Shown piece by piece: positions 1 through 8,622 of a stretch of 64,000 nt of DNA. Source of the stretch: G963704535 sp963704535 (GTDB lineage: Bacteria; Chloroflexota; Chloroflexia; Chloroflexales; Roseiflexaceae); the NCBI GenBank assembly GCA_963704535.1, contig OY969916.1, positions 10,230,001-10,294,000 of the forward strand, written 5' to 3'. The notes below the pieces were generated by a model, which had not been told where the DNA came from, ran no database searches, and saw only the letters and a list, made by a program, of their open reading frames with translations. The position numbers and the translations under genes were made by a program. Position 1 is the stretch's first letter. The number at the start of each line of letters is the position of its first letter.

Positions 1-2
1 GT

Positions 3-1016
3 GCCGAAGCCCAAGCGATCCACCAGGCCGACCTCGCTAGTACCGAGTGGCAGGCCACCGACCAAACCAGCACCCGTGTCGATGGTCAGAACCAAACCTG
101 CCATGTGCTGGGCAATCCCTTCTTCACGGTCTATCAGACCCGTCCAGGCGGCACGCGCCAGGATGTGTTGGCAGTGTTGTGGGGGCAAGACGTGGTCTTT
201 CGTCTCAATGCAGACGCGCTGGCCTGGCTGGACAGCACCAGCCTCCGTCCCACCCTGGTGACCCAATTGTTTGCAGCACTGCCATGGGACAGCCAGATGA
301 GCGCGATGGAGTTGACCTCCCTGCTTGACAGGGCGCGGCTGACCCTCGACCCCAGCAGCGCCGGCAGGTCTGGGACGCACTGGCGATTGCGACCTATCAG
401 GCGCAAACGAGCGTGCCGATCGTGAGGCGCTTGTTGAGCGACGACGCGGCGGTATATCACCTGCTGACCGATGCGCATGGGCTGTGCTGGATTCACGATG
501 GGCGCCATTACGCCAAACTGACCCCGGCGGTGCCGGTCCATCAGGCTCTACTGGCCGACTTCCGCAAGGACTACTGGATATTCTATCACCAGTTGGTGGC
601 CTATCGGACGGCGCCAAGCGGAACGGAGTGCGACCGACTGCGGGCCGCCTTTGACGACCTCTTCAGGCGTCGCACCGGCTACCTGGCGCTGGATGAACGG
701 ATCGCCAAGACTCTGGGCTAACCGCGAACTGTTGCTGTTAGTGCTTGACTATCCCGATCTGCCACTACACAATAACGACATGGAATTGGCAGCCAGACGA
801 CGGGTGCGGAAACGCGATGTCAGTTTCGACCCGCAATCCGGTGCGGGAGCGCAGGCCTGGGACACCTTCCAAACGATCATTGCCACCGCCACCAAACTGG
901 GCGTGCGGGTATATGCCTATTTCCTCGGTCGGCTCCTGGCGTCTGCCACCACCCCATCCTTAGCTGACAGTATCCGCGAACGGACGGCCACCGCTGCCAG
1001 TCCTCATCCAGCCTAA
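3..1016 (+). pseudogene. IS66-like transposase, C-terminal part, frameshifted
   Basis: Three reading-frame segments (about 3-350, 350-717 and 710-1016) join into one transposase-like protein. The C-terminal part has the LHNNDMELAARR stretch followed by a Lys/Arg-rich segment, then a long helical tail ending in YAYFLGRLL, as in the C-terminal DDE region and tail of IS66-family transposases. A missing base in a C run near 350 and another indel near 715 break the frame. The 5' end lies outside the window. No terminal inverted repeat is visible after the stop. It is probably a decayed copy, although sequencing error could explain the indels. Confidence 0.7.
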
Positions 1017-1247
1017 CCAGGAATTATGGAGAGGATACGTACCGGGCAGACATTCCGCCCAACGACGACCGCACAGCACCAGGCCGCGTTGCGCGCCCAC
1101 CGCACGAGCAGGGTGCCGGTAGAGGATGATGCCACCATTGGGTCGTCGACATAGTCCACCTCGTCGCTGCGGGCTATTTGTCAGGGCAGGGCAAGATGGT
1201 CAGGCTGTATGATGGCAGCGCCGTCACCGGATTCGTTCACCGTTATC

Positions 1248-1262
1248 CCCTACATTGTCAGG
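1248..1262 (+). promoter_or_regulatory. dispersed TGTCAGG dyad motif, copy 1
   Basis: Reads CCCTACATTGTCAGG followed by TTAATTACTGATA. Four related copies lie near 8512, 15354, 25199 and 28573. It is an operator or dispersed-repeat candidate; its function is unknown. Confidence 0.4.
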
Positions 1263-1418
1263 TTAATTACTGATACCCTATACGGAGTTGCCCCGCTACC
1301 GGATCCGAGGCCGCGCTGCTACACTAAAATCGCCACAACCTCGCGCTCATTTGATGAGTAAAACATCCCCAACAACGTTCGTTGGTGTCAAGTCGCACGA
1401 CCCCGGAAAGTAAGTGCT

Positions 1419-1512
1419 AGTGGCCCACCACAGTGGTTTTGCGGGGGTGGTTTGGAGGGGGTGGCCCCCTCCAAGCCTCCTCCACACCGCAAAATCTGTG
1501 TGGTCAATCACT
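1419..1512. repeat. palindromic MITE-like element with G-rich hairpin
   Basis: The ends are imperfect inverted repeats (AGTGGCCCACCACA versus reverse-complement AGTGATTGACCACA, both running on to TTTTGCGG). They enclose a GGAGGGGG / CCCCCTCC hairpin. A diverged relative lies at 29736-29830. It sits just upstream of the doxX-like gene and could terminate read-through. Confidence 0.5.
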
Positions 1513-1581
1513 TGTTGTTCAGCCCGGCCGATCGGACGAGCAAAGCCCTACTGGTTCTCAGGCAACAAAAGGAGCACTCCC

Positions 1582-2361
1582 ATGGAGAAGCACACAGTAC
1601 GTCGGATCGTGGCCCTGGTGGCCGCGTTAGTGGGCGGGTATCTGCTCTATCTGGGGGCTAACACCGCCAGTTCCCCTGCCACGGCTTTCTGGAGCATGAT
1701 CGGCGGTCTTGCGCTGTTCGTCATCACGCTCTTCGTCTTACAGCGCGGCTATCAGCCAGGCGGGGATGAAGTCTCCGCCGACGAAGTCCCCACCCGCGAG
1801 TGGAAGGTCGCCCGATTCCTGCGCCGAGCCCAGGATGCTGCCCCGCTCTTCTTAGGGTTCCGGCTCTTTCTCGGCTATGAGTGGTTCGAAGCCGGCCTGC
1901 ACAAGCTGCAGGATCCGAAATGGTTTCAGACCGGTGAGGCCTTGCGGGGCTATTGGGAGCGGGCAGCGACCATCCCAGCACCGCCGGCTCGGCCCGCGAT
2001 CGGCTATCCACTGTACCGCTCGTTCATTCAATTTATGCTGGACAACGGCTGGGACAGTTGGTTCAACTACGCGATCATCTTTGGCGAACTACTGATCGGG
2101 ATTGGCCTGATCGTCGGTGGCATGACAGCGATCGCGGCCTTTTTCGGGATACTGATGAACTTCACGTTTCTGTATGCAGGCAGCGTCAGCTCCAACCCGA
2201 CCTTCATCGTCCTGGGCGTGTTGATCATCATCGGTTGGCGAGTTGCGGGCTGGTGGGGGCTGGATCGATACCTGCTCCCGTGGCTCGGCACCCCCTGGCA
2301 GCCAGGGCGACTGCGCCCACAGCCGGCAGTCGCAGCCCAGCCACTATCGCAACGGCGGTAA
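1582..2361 (+). CDS. DoxX/DoxD-like membrane protein
   Basis: A 259-residue integral membrane protein with about six hydrophobic segments. The ATG at 1582 follows an AGGAG; a longer in-frame opening from 1414 has no such site and crosses a repeat element. The C-terminal two thirds carry the pattern LGYEWFEAGLHKL, FIQFMLDNGWDSWF and GWWGLDRYLLPWLGTPW, which is strongly similar to the second DoxX-like gene at 10650-11249. DoxX/DoxD family proteins are membrane partners in quinone-linked thiosulfate or thiol oxidation; the substrate here is unknown. This copy has an extra N-terminal pair of membrane segments that the paralogue lacks. Confidence 0.8.
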   Translation: MEKHTVRRIVALVAALVGGYLLYLGANTASSPATAFWSMIGGLALFVITLFVLQRGYQPGGDEVSADEVPTREWKVARFLRRAQDAAPLFLGFRLFLGYEWFEAGLHKLQDPKWFQTGEALRGYWERAATIPAPPARPAIGYPLYRSFIQFMLDNGWDSWFNYAIIFGELLIGIGLIVGGMTAIAAFFGILMNFTFLYAGSVSSNPTFIVLGVLIIIGWRVAGWWGLDRYLLPWLGTPWQPGRLRPQPAVAAQPLSQRR

Positions 2362-2417
2362 TAGCCGCAGCTGGCGATCCGCCGGCACAGGCGCGACGGA
2401 AACCCTGCAACCAGCGC

Positions 2418-2443
2418 GGCGATGCGGCCACAGCCGCATCGCC
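2418..2443. terminator. GC-rich hairpin after doxX-like gene
   Basis: Perfect 11-bp arms (GGCGATGCGGC and its complement) with a 4-nt loop lie 57 bp after the stop codon. No T tract follows, so factor-independent termination is uncertain. Confidence 0.4.
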
Positions 2444-2558
2444 GTGCGGTACTATGCTTGGGCACCACATGATTCTCGTGCGGTGCAACTCGAGCTAACC
2501 TCCCCGTACTGCCAATTGCACTTTTGTCGTTCCGCACACCAGTAGGTAGCACCCAGAT

Positions 2559-5300
2559 ATGACCAAACCCGAAATGCTCGCCGGCGACCCAGCCCACGAT
2601 ATCCTGCGCCGCCAACAGCCGGCGCTCGACGCGTTCTTCGCGCCGGCCAGCGTCGCCGTGATCGGCGCGACCGAGCAGGCCGGCAGCGTCGGCCGCACCA
2701 TCCTGTGGAACCTGATCGGCAACCCATTCGGCGGCACCGTATTCCCGGTCAACCCTAAGCGCCACAGCGTGCTGGGCATCAAGGCTTACCCCAGCGTGAC
2801 CGATCTGCCCGAGCCGGTCGATCTCGCCATCGTCGTGACCCCTGCAGCGGCGGTGCCCGGCGTCATCGCGGCGTGTACGGACGCCGGCGTCAAAGGCGCG
2901 ATCATTATCTCGGCCGGCTTCCGCGAGACCGGCCCGGCCGGCGCCGCGCTGGAGCAGCAAGTTCTCGTGGAAGCGCGGCGCGGTAGCATCCGGCTGATCG
3001 GCCCGAACAGCCTCGGCGTGATGCGCCCGAACAGCGGGCTGAACGCGACCTTCGCCGGTGCAATGGTGCGGCCCGGCAATGTCGGCTTCATCAGCCAGAG
3101 CGGCGCGCTCTGCACCGCCATCCTCGACTGGAGCTTGCGTGAGCATGTCGGCTTCAGCGCATTTGTCTCGATCGGCGCGATGCTCGATGTGGGATGGGGT
3201 GACCTGATTGAGTATCTCGGCGATGATCCGCACACCCATAGCATCGTGCTCTACATGGAGTCGATCGGCGACGCTCGCGCGTTCCTATCGGCCGCTCGCG
3301 AAGTCGCGCTCACCAAGCCGATCATCGTGATCAAGGCTGGGCGCACCGCAGCCGCCGCACAGGCCGCTGCCTCGCATACCGGCGCGCTGGCCGGCAGCGA
3401 CGCGGTGCTGGACGCGGCCTTCCAGCGCTGCGGTGTGCTGCGGGTCAACACAATCGCCGACCTGTTTCATATGGCTGAAGTGCTGGGGAAGCAGCCGCGC
3501 CCGGTCGGCCCGCGGCTGACGATCCTGACCAACGCCGGCGGCCCTGGCGTTCTCGCGACCGACGCGCTGATCAGCAACGGTGGCACGCTCACGCCCTTGG
3601 CGTCGGAGACAATCGCGGCGCTCGACCGGATTCTGCCGGCGCACTGGAGCCACGCCAACCCGATCGACATCCTCGGCGACGCTGACCCCGATCGTTATAC
3701 GCAAGCGATCGACATCGCGACGAAAGACCCGAACAGCGACGGGCTACTGGTCATTCTGACACCCCAGGCGATGACCGACCCAACACAGACGGCCGAGCGG
3801 CTGAAGCAGTACGCGAAGAGCAGCCGCAAACCGCTGCTCGCCAGCTGGATGGGCGGGGCCGAGATTGCGGCCGGCGAGGCGATCCTCAACCGCGCCAACA
3901 TTCCGACCTTCTCCTACCCCGACACTGCCGCCCGTGTCTTCGACGATATGTGGCGCTACAGCGACAACCTGCGCGGCTTGTACGAGACTCCAGCGCTCCC
4001 CGCGCACGCTGACGAAGGCGCCCCCGACCACGCGCTGTCCGGGCAGATCGTGCGGGACGCCCGCGCAGCCGGACGCACCCTGCTCACTGAGGTCGAATCC
4101 AAACGGTTGCTCGCGGCCTATGGCATCCCGGTGGTCGAGACACGCGTCGCAACCACTGTTGCGGATGCCGTCGGCTACGCGAATCAGCTTGGCTACCCGG
4201 TCGTCCTCAAGCTCTTCTCCGAAACGATCACCCACAAAACCGATGTGGGCGGCGTCCGATTGAATCTGGCCAATCCGACCGCCGTACGGCGCGCGTATCA
4301 CGCGATTGAATCCACGGTGCGCGCCAGGGTTGGTGCCGAGCATTTCCTGGGGGTGACGGTGCAGCCGATGATTGAGACCGACGGCTACGAGTTGATCGTC
4401 GGCAGCAGCCTCGATGAGCAGTTTGGCCCAGTGCTGTTGTTCGGCGCGGGCGGGCAGCTTGTGGAAGTGTTCCAGGATCGCGCGCTCGCGCTCCCACCGC
4501 TGACCACCACGCTGGCGCGGCGGATGATCGAGCGGACGCATATTTTTAAGGCGCTCACAGGCGTCCGTGGGCGGAAGCCGGTCGATCTGGCCGCGCTCGA
4601 ACAGTTGCTGGTGCGTTTCAGCCAACTGATCGCCGAGCAGCGCTGGATCAAGGAGATTGATGTCAACCCGCTGCTCGCCTCGGCCGATCGATTGATCGCG
4701 CTCGATGCGCGCGTCGTGCTGCACGGCACCGACGTGGCCGAAAGCACCCTTCCGCGACTTGCCATTCGCCCGTACCCGACGCAGTATGTAGCGCCCTACA
4801 CGATGAAGGACGGCGTCGAGGTCGTCATTCGTCCGATCCGGCCGGAGGACGAGCCGTTGATGGTCGCATTTCACCAGACACTATCGGAGCAGAGCGTCTA
4901 CCTGCGCTACTTCCATGCGCTGGCGTTGAGCCAGCGCGTGGCACACGAGCGGCTGACGCAGATCTGTTTCGTTGACTATGATCGCGAGATGGCGCTGGTC
5001 GTCGAACTGAAAGATTCCGCGAGCGGGGCGCGCCGAATCCTCGCGGTCGGCCGGCTGATCAAACTGCACCGCACGAATGAGGCCGAATTCGCCATCCTGG
5101 TCAGTGATCAGCTCCAGGGCCAGGGGTTGGGTAGCGAGCTGCTGCGCCGGCTGATCCGGGTTGGACGCGACGAGGATCTGAGCCGTATCACTGCCGAGAT
5201 CCTGCCCGACAACCGCGCCATGCAAGCGATCTGCCAGCAACTCGGCTTCCGGCTCCAGCGCTCGCTCAACCAGCCGGTGAAAGCAGTGGTCGACCTGTGA
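2559..5300 (+). CDS. fused ADP-forming acyl-CoA synthetase with C-terminal GNAT acetyltransferase
   Basis: A 913-residue cytoplasmic protein. Order: CoA-binding Rossmann domain (about 25-120), succinyl-CoA-ligase-like domain (about 150-310) with the phosphohistidine candidate H273 in SHTGALAGS, ATP-grasp domain (about 500-720) with THKTDVGGV (H559), and a GNAT domain (about 750-905) with the acetyl-CoA loop QLQGQGLGSELL. The first parts match NDP-forming acetyl-CoA synthetases (acyl-CoA + ADP + Pi = acid + CoA + ATP). The same architecture occurs in Pat/YfiQ-type protein lysine acetyltransferases, where the synthetase part may be regulatory. Both catalytic histidines are present here, so synthetase activity is plausible. 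The ribosome site before the ATG is weak. nirK follows 18 bp later. Confidence 0.88.
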   Translation: MTKPEMLAGDPAHDILRRQQPALDAFFAPASVAVIGATEQAGSVGRTILWNLIGNPFGGTVFPVNPKRHSVLGIKAYPSVTDLPEPVDLAIVVTPAAAVPGVIAACTDAGVKGAIIISAGFRETGPAGAALEQQVLVEARRGSIRLIGPNSLGVMRPNSGLNATFAGAMVRPGNVGFISQSGALCTAILDWSLREHVGFSAFVSIGAMLDVGWGDLIEYLGDDPHTHSIVLYMESIGDARAFLSAAREVALTKPIIVIKAGRTAAAAQAAASHTGALAGSDAVLDAAFQRCGVLRVNTIADLFHMAEVLGKQPRPVGPRLTILTNAGGPGVLATDALISNGGTLTPLASETIAALDRILPAHWSHANPIDILGDADPDRYTQAIDIATKDPNSDGLLVILTPQAMTDPTQTAERLKQYAKSSRKPLLASWMGGAEIAAGEAILNRANIPTFSYPDTAARVFDDMWRYSDNLRGLYETPALPAHADEGAPDHALSGQIVRDARAAGRTLLTEVESKRLLAAYGIPVVETRVATTVADAVGYANQLGYPVVLKLFSETITHKTDVGGVRLNLANPTAVRRAYHAIESTVRARVGAEHFLGVTVQPMIETDGYELIVGSSLDEQFGPVLLFGAGGQLVEVFQDRALALPPLTTTLARRMIERTHIFKALTGVRGRKPVDLAALEQLLVRFSQLIAEQRWIKEIDVNPLLASADRLIALDARVVLHGTDVAESTLPRLAIRPYPTQYVAPYTMKDGVEVVIRPIRPEDEPLMVAFHQTLSEQSVYLRYFHALALSQRVAHERLTQICFVDYDREMALVVELKDSASGARRILAVGRLIKLHRTNEAEFAILVSDQLQGQGLGSELLRRLIRVGRDEDLSRITAEILPDNRAMQAICQQLGFRLQRSLNQPVKAVVDL

Positions 5301-5318
5301 TATTATAGGAGAACAGGT

Positions 5319-6818
5319 ATGCAGTTCATGATCAATCAGCGCTTCTTTGCGCTGCTCACGTTGATAGCATTCGTGCTGGGCATGGCTGGGTGCAGCGCAC
5401 CAGTCGCCCAGATCAGCCCGTACTGCGTGCCCGCAGGGTTCGCCGGCGATTGCGTGGAGAGTACGGGCCAGCCTGTCGTCAAGGCGGTCGCGACAAATCA
5501 GCCGGCCATGCGGCAGGCGCTGGCGCAGCAGCCGACGGCGATTCCGCCGGGGGCGACCACCGCGCCGAGCCAGGGCGATCAGTCGGCTAGCGGCACGATC
5601 GAGATCCATAGCTTCGAGATGAGCTTCAAGCCGGCCAAGCTGGACGTCGCCACGCCCGGTCGCTACACCGTCAAACTGGTGAATGACGGCGCGATCCTGC
5701 ACGATATCACCTTTCCCGGCGGCGTGAAGCTCGCTGCTAACGCGGGCGCGACCGCATCCGGTGAGATCGAGATCCCGGCCGGCGGCGTGAGTTTCATCTG
5801 CTCGGTTCCGGGACACGAACAGGCTGGGATGACGGGCGCACTCTCGGTTGCCGGGAGCGCACCGGCCCAGGTCGCAAGTCACAGCACTGACGACCACGGT
5901 GGAGCCCAACCGGACACCGACGTACAGGCCGACCCGAACGCGCCCAAATACCAGCTTTACGATGCGCCTGCTCCGGCCCGACTCGATGGGCAGGTCCACG
6001 AGATCGAGTTGGTGACCGAGGAGAAGCCGATGACCGTCGCCGATGGGTTTGTCCAGCATGTTTGGACCTTCAACGGCAAGGTGCCCGGCCCGGTCATTCG
6101 CGTCAAGGTGGGCGACACCGTGCGCATTACGCTGAAGAACCCGGCGACGAGCATGGCGCCGCACTCGGTCGATTTTCACTCCAGCATGGTGGCCTCGAAC
6201 GATGAGATGACCTCGATCAATCCTGGCGAGGAGAAGCTCTACGAGTGGAAGGCTCTGTATGCTGGGGTCTGGATGTACCACTGCGGCACGGCGCCGACGC
6301 TGCACCATATCGCCAATGGGATGTATGGGATGGTGATCGTCGAGCCGAAAGACGGTCTCCCAAACGTCGATCATGAGTTCGCGCTGGTCCAGAGCGAGTG
6401 GTACTTGGGGCCGCAGGGCGACCTGACTAGTCTGAAGAAGCTGGCTGCCGCCGCGCCCGCGCCCGACTTCGTCGTCTTTAACGGCGTCGCGAACCAGTAC
6501 AAGGACAATCCGATCAAGGTCGAGACGGGCAAGCGCGTGCGGATGTTCGTTCTAAACGCCGGGCCGAGCGTCGACAGCGCGTTCCATATTGTCGGCACGA
6601 TCTTCGACACGGTGATCAAGGAGGGCGTCCAACTCACGCGCGATAACCCCGGCGGCTACGGCTCGCAGGTCGTCGACCTGGCTCCGGCACAGGGCGCGAT
6701 CATCGAGTTCATCACCGCCGAGGATGGGATGTATCCGATCGTGACGCATGCCTTCAACTTCGTCGGGCGCGGGGCGCTGGGTCTGGTCCAGGCGGGTGAT
6801 GGCGATCCGAAGAAGTGA
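5319..6818 (+). CDS. nirK: copper-containing nitrite reductase with N-terminal cupredoxin domain, lipoprotein
   Basis: A 499-residue exported protein that reduces nitrite to nitric oxide. A lipobox (LGMAGC, Cys25) suggests membrane anchoring. An extra cupredoxin (about 93-178) keeps type 1 ligands H128, C161, H166 and M171. The two NirK cupredoxin domains follow. H282/C322/H330/M335 fit the type 1 site and H287/H321/H477 the type 2 site, with catalytic Asp D285 in the H-x2-D-x-H pattern and His H423. All metal ligands expected from classical NirK are therefore present. The fused domain probably relays electrons to the catalytic core. The start follows AGGAG, and it is probably co-transcribed with the gene upstream. 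Confidence 0.92.
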   Translation: MQFMINQRFFALLTLIAFVLGMAGCSAPVAQISPYCVPAGFAGDCVESTGQPVVKAVATNQPAMRQALAQQPTAIPPGATTAPSQGDQSASGTIEIHSFEMSFKPAKLDVATPGRYTVKLVNDGAILHDITFPGGVKLAANAGATASGEIEIPAGGVSFICSVPGHEQAGMTGALSVAGSAPAQVASHSTDDHGGAQPDTDVQADPNAPKYQLYDAPAPARLDGQVHEIELVTEEKPMTVADGFVQHVWTFNGKVPGPVIRVKVGDTVRITLKNPATSMAPHSVDFHSSMVASNDEMTSINPGEEKLYEWKALYAGVWMYHCGTAPTLHHIANGMYGMVIVEPKDGLPNVDHEFALVQSEWYLGPQGDLTSLKKLAAAAPAPDFVVFNGVANQYKDNPIKVETGKRVRMFVLNAGPSVDSAFHIVGTIFDTVIKEGVQLTRDNPGGYGSQVVDLAPAQGAIIEFITAEDGMYPIVTHAFNFVGRGALGLVQAGDGDPKK

Positions 6819-6845
6819 GATTGCCTGACGATCGTAGAGGAGCCT

Positions 6846-8490
6846 ATGACGGGTGAGTCCAAACATACCGTGTTGGTGATCGGCCATCACCATCCCGACA
6901 CCGACGCCGTCTGCTCGGCGCTGGCCTACGCTAGCTTCTATCATTGGCAGACGGGGCAGGAGGCCATCCCGTGCTACCTGGACGACTTGGCACCCGAGAC
7001 GGCCTGGCTGCTTTCCTACCTGGGATTGGAGACACCGCTCGCGATTAGCGACGTCTACCTGCGGGTCGCCGACGTGATGGAGACACAGGTGCCCGTACTG
7101 CGCCCGGACCAGACGCTTCGTGAAGCCGGCCTGCTCATGCAGGTGCACCAGGTCCGTGCGCTGCCGGTGGTCGGCGACGATCGCCACCTGCTTGGCCTGG
7201 TCCAGAGCGACACTCTCGCCGCCCGCTACCTCGACCAGCTCCAGCTCCCCGAGGAGATCGACCTGCCGGTCGGCACGCTCCAGCGGACGCTTGAGGCCGA
7301 GCTGCTTGCCGGGAGCGCCGACGCCGTGCTCAACAACCGCGTCTGGACCGCCACCATGACCGCCGAGACCGCCCGCGCCACCATCGGCGCGGGCGATGTC
7401 GTGATCGTTCGGGGATCAGCTGGAGGTACAGCAGGCGGCGCTCGACGCCGGCGCCGGTTGTTTGATTGTGACTGGTAGTGTGCCGCTGGACGACGCCCTG
7501 GTCGCGGCGGCCACGAACCGCAACGTCATTGTGCTCCGCACCCGCCACTCACCGTTCGCGGCGGCGCTGCTGCTCCAGCAGAGCGTCCCGATTGAGCGTG
7601 TGATGGAGCGTGTCTTGCCCACCGTCACCGTGCATCGCGACACGCTGCTGCGCGATGCCAAAGCGCAGTTGCGCCGCAGCAACCTGACCGGACTGGCGGT
7701 GATCGACGACAACGGCATCTTGCACGGGCTGCTGCGGCGCCGCCACTTGGCCGAACAGATCAACCGCCAGATCATTCTGACCGATCACAACCATCCCGAG
7801 CAAGCCGCGCCTGGCGTCGCGGAGAGCCAGATTGTCGCCATCATCGACCACCATAACCTCGGCGGTCTACAAACGCTTCAGCCCCTGGCCATCCACTGCG
7901 AGCCGGTGGGATCGACCTGTACGCTGATTGCCGAGCTGTACCGCCAGGCCGGGGCGCCGCTCACGCCCGCCCTCGCCGGGGCGATGCTGGGGGCGGTGCT
8001 CTCCGACACGGTCCAGTTTCGCTCGCCGACCACCACCGCGCGCGACCGTACGATCGCGACGTGGCTGGAGGAGCGGAGCGGCCAGCCGATTGCGGCGCTG
8101 GCGCACGGCCTGTTCCGGGCGCGGCTGCCCGACCCGATCCCGCCGGCAAGCTGGTGGGTCAACCGCGATAGCAAAGTGTTTACCTTCGGCGAGACCCGCT
8201 TCAGCATCAGCCAGGTCGAGCTGACTGATGTTGCGGAGGTGATGCCGCCAGCGAACGAGTTGCGCCGCGCGCTGGCACAGCTGGTGGCGGAGCACGGACT
8301 CACGAGTGCCTTCGTGCTGCTGACCGACATCGTGGAGCAAAGCAGCATCATGCTGGCCGCCAACGTGGCCGGCGAAGCGATTGCCGAGCGAGCCTTCGGT
8401 GGGAGCTTTACCGACGGGCAGTTGCTGCTACCGGGGGTGATGTCGCGCAAAAAGCAGGTCGTTCCGCCGCTCGCCGCCGCCCTGACGTGA
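6846..8490 (+). CDS. ppaC: manganese-dependent inorganic pyrophosphatase with CBS and DRTGG domains (one frameshift)
   Basis: Hydrolyses pyrophosphate using a DHH-family Mn/Co site. The N-terminal part has GHHHPDTDAV, then a CBS domain, a DRTGG-like segment, a second CBS domain, the IIDHHN motif and a C-terminal SRKKQ signature. CBS-bearing family members are adenine-nucleotide regulated. One extra base near 7410 splits the gene: GDVVIV continues in the next frame as GDQLEVQQAALDAG. Removing it gives an exact 547-codon frame, so the product is probably intact in the cell or only recently broken. The start follows a GAGGAG site. Confidence 0.85.
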
Positions 8491-8511
8491 GCGGATCATC
8501 ACTGAGGACTC

Positions 8512-8526
8512 CCCGACAATGTCAGG
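8512..8526 (+). promoter_or_regulatory. dispersed TGTCAGG dyad motif, copy 2
   Basis: CCCGACAATGTCAGG followed by TAAATTACTGA, between the convergent ppaC and groEL genes. Confidence 0.4.
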
Positions 8527-8568
8527 TAAATTACTGAATTGCCAATCCCCTCGCTGAACACAACATAG

Positions 8569-8622
8569 AAAGGGGGAGTTTGAGGGGCCTGGCCCTCAAA
8601 CTCCCCCTTTTCAGACAGTTTC
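8569..8622. terminator. MITE-derived bidirectional terminator (family B) at groEL stop codon
   Basis: The 18-bp arms begin AAAGGGGGAGTTTGAGGG and face a complementary CCCTCAAACTCCCCC run ending in T4. The right end reads TCAGACAGTTTC and abuts TTA, the complement of the groEL TAA stop. The location between convergent genes suits a shared terminator. Confidence 0.65.

Larger units (their letters stand above)
1017..1581. other. intergenic region without a convincing gene
   Basis: No coding frame with a ribosome binding site is seen. The stretch holds one copy of the dispersed TGTCAGG motif (1248-1262) and one palindromic element (1419-1512). Confidence 0.5.

Noticed and set aside
2067..3239. 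390-residue minus-strand frame over the acyl-CoA synthetase gene
   Set aside because: Shadow frame: His/Arg/Asp/Ala-rich and antisense to a protein with clear domains.
4881..6374. 497-residue minus-strand frame over nirK
   Set aside because: Antisense shadow rich in Arg, His and Asp without motifs; nirK shows all copper ligands.
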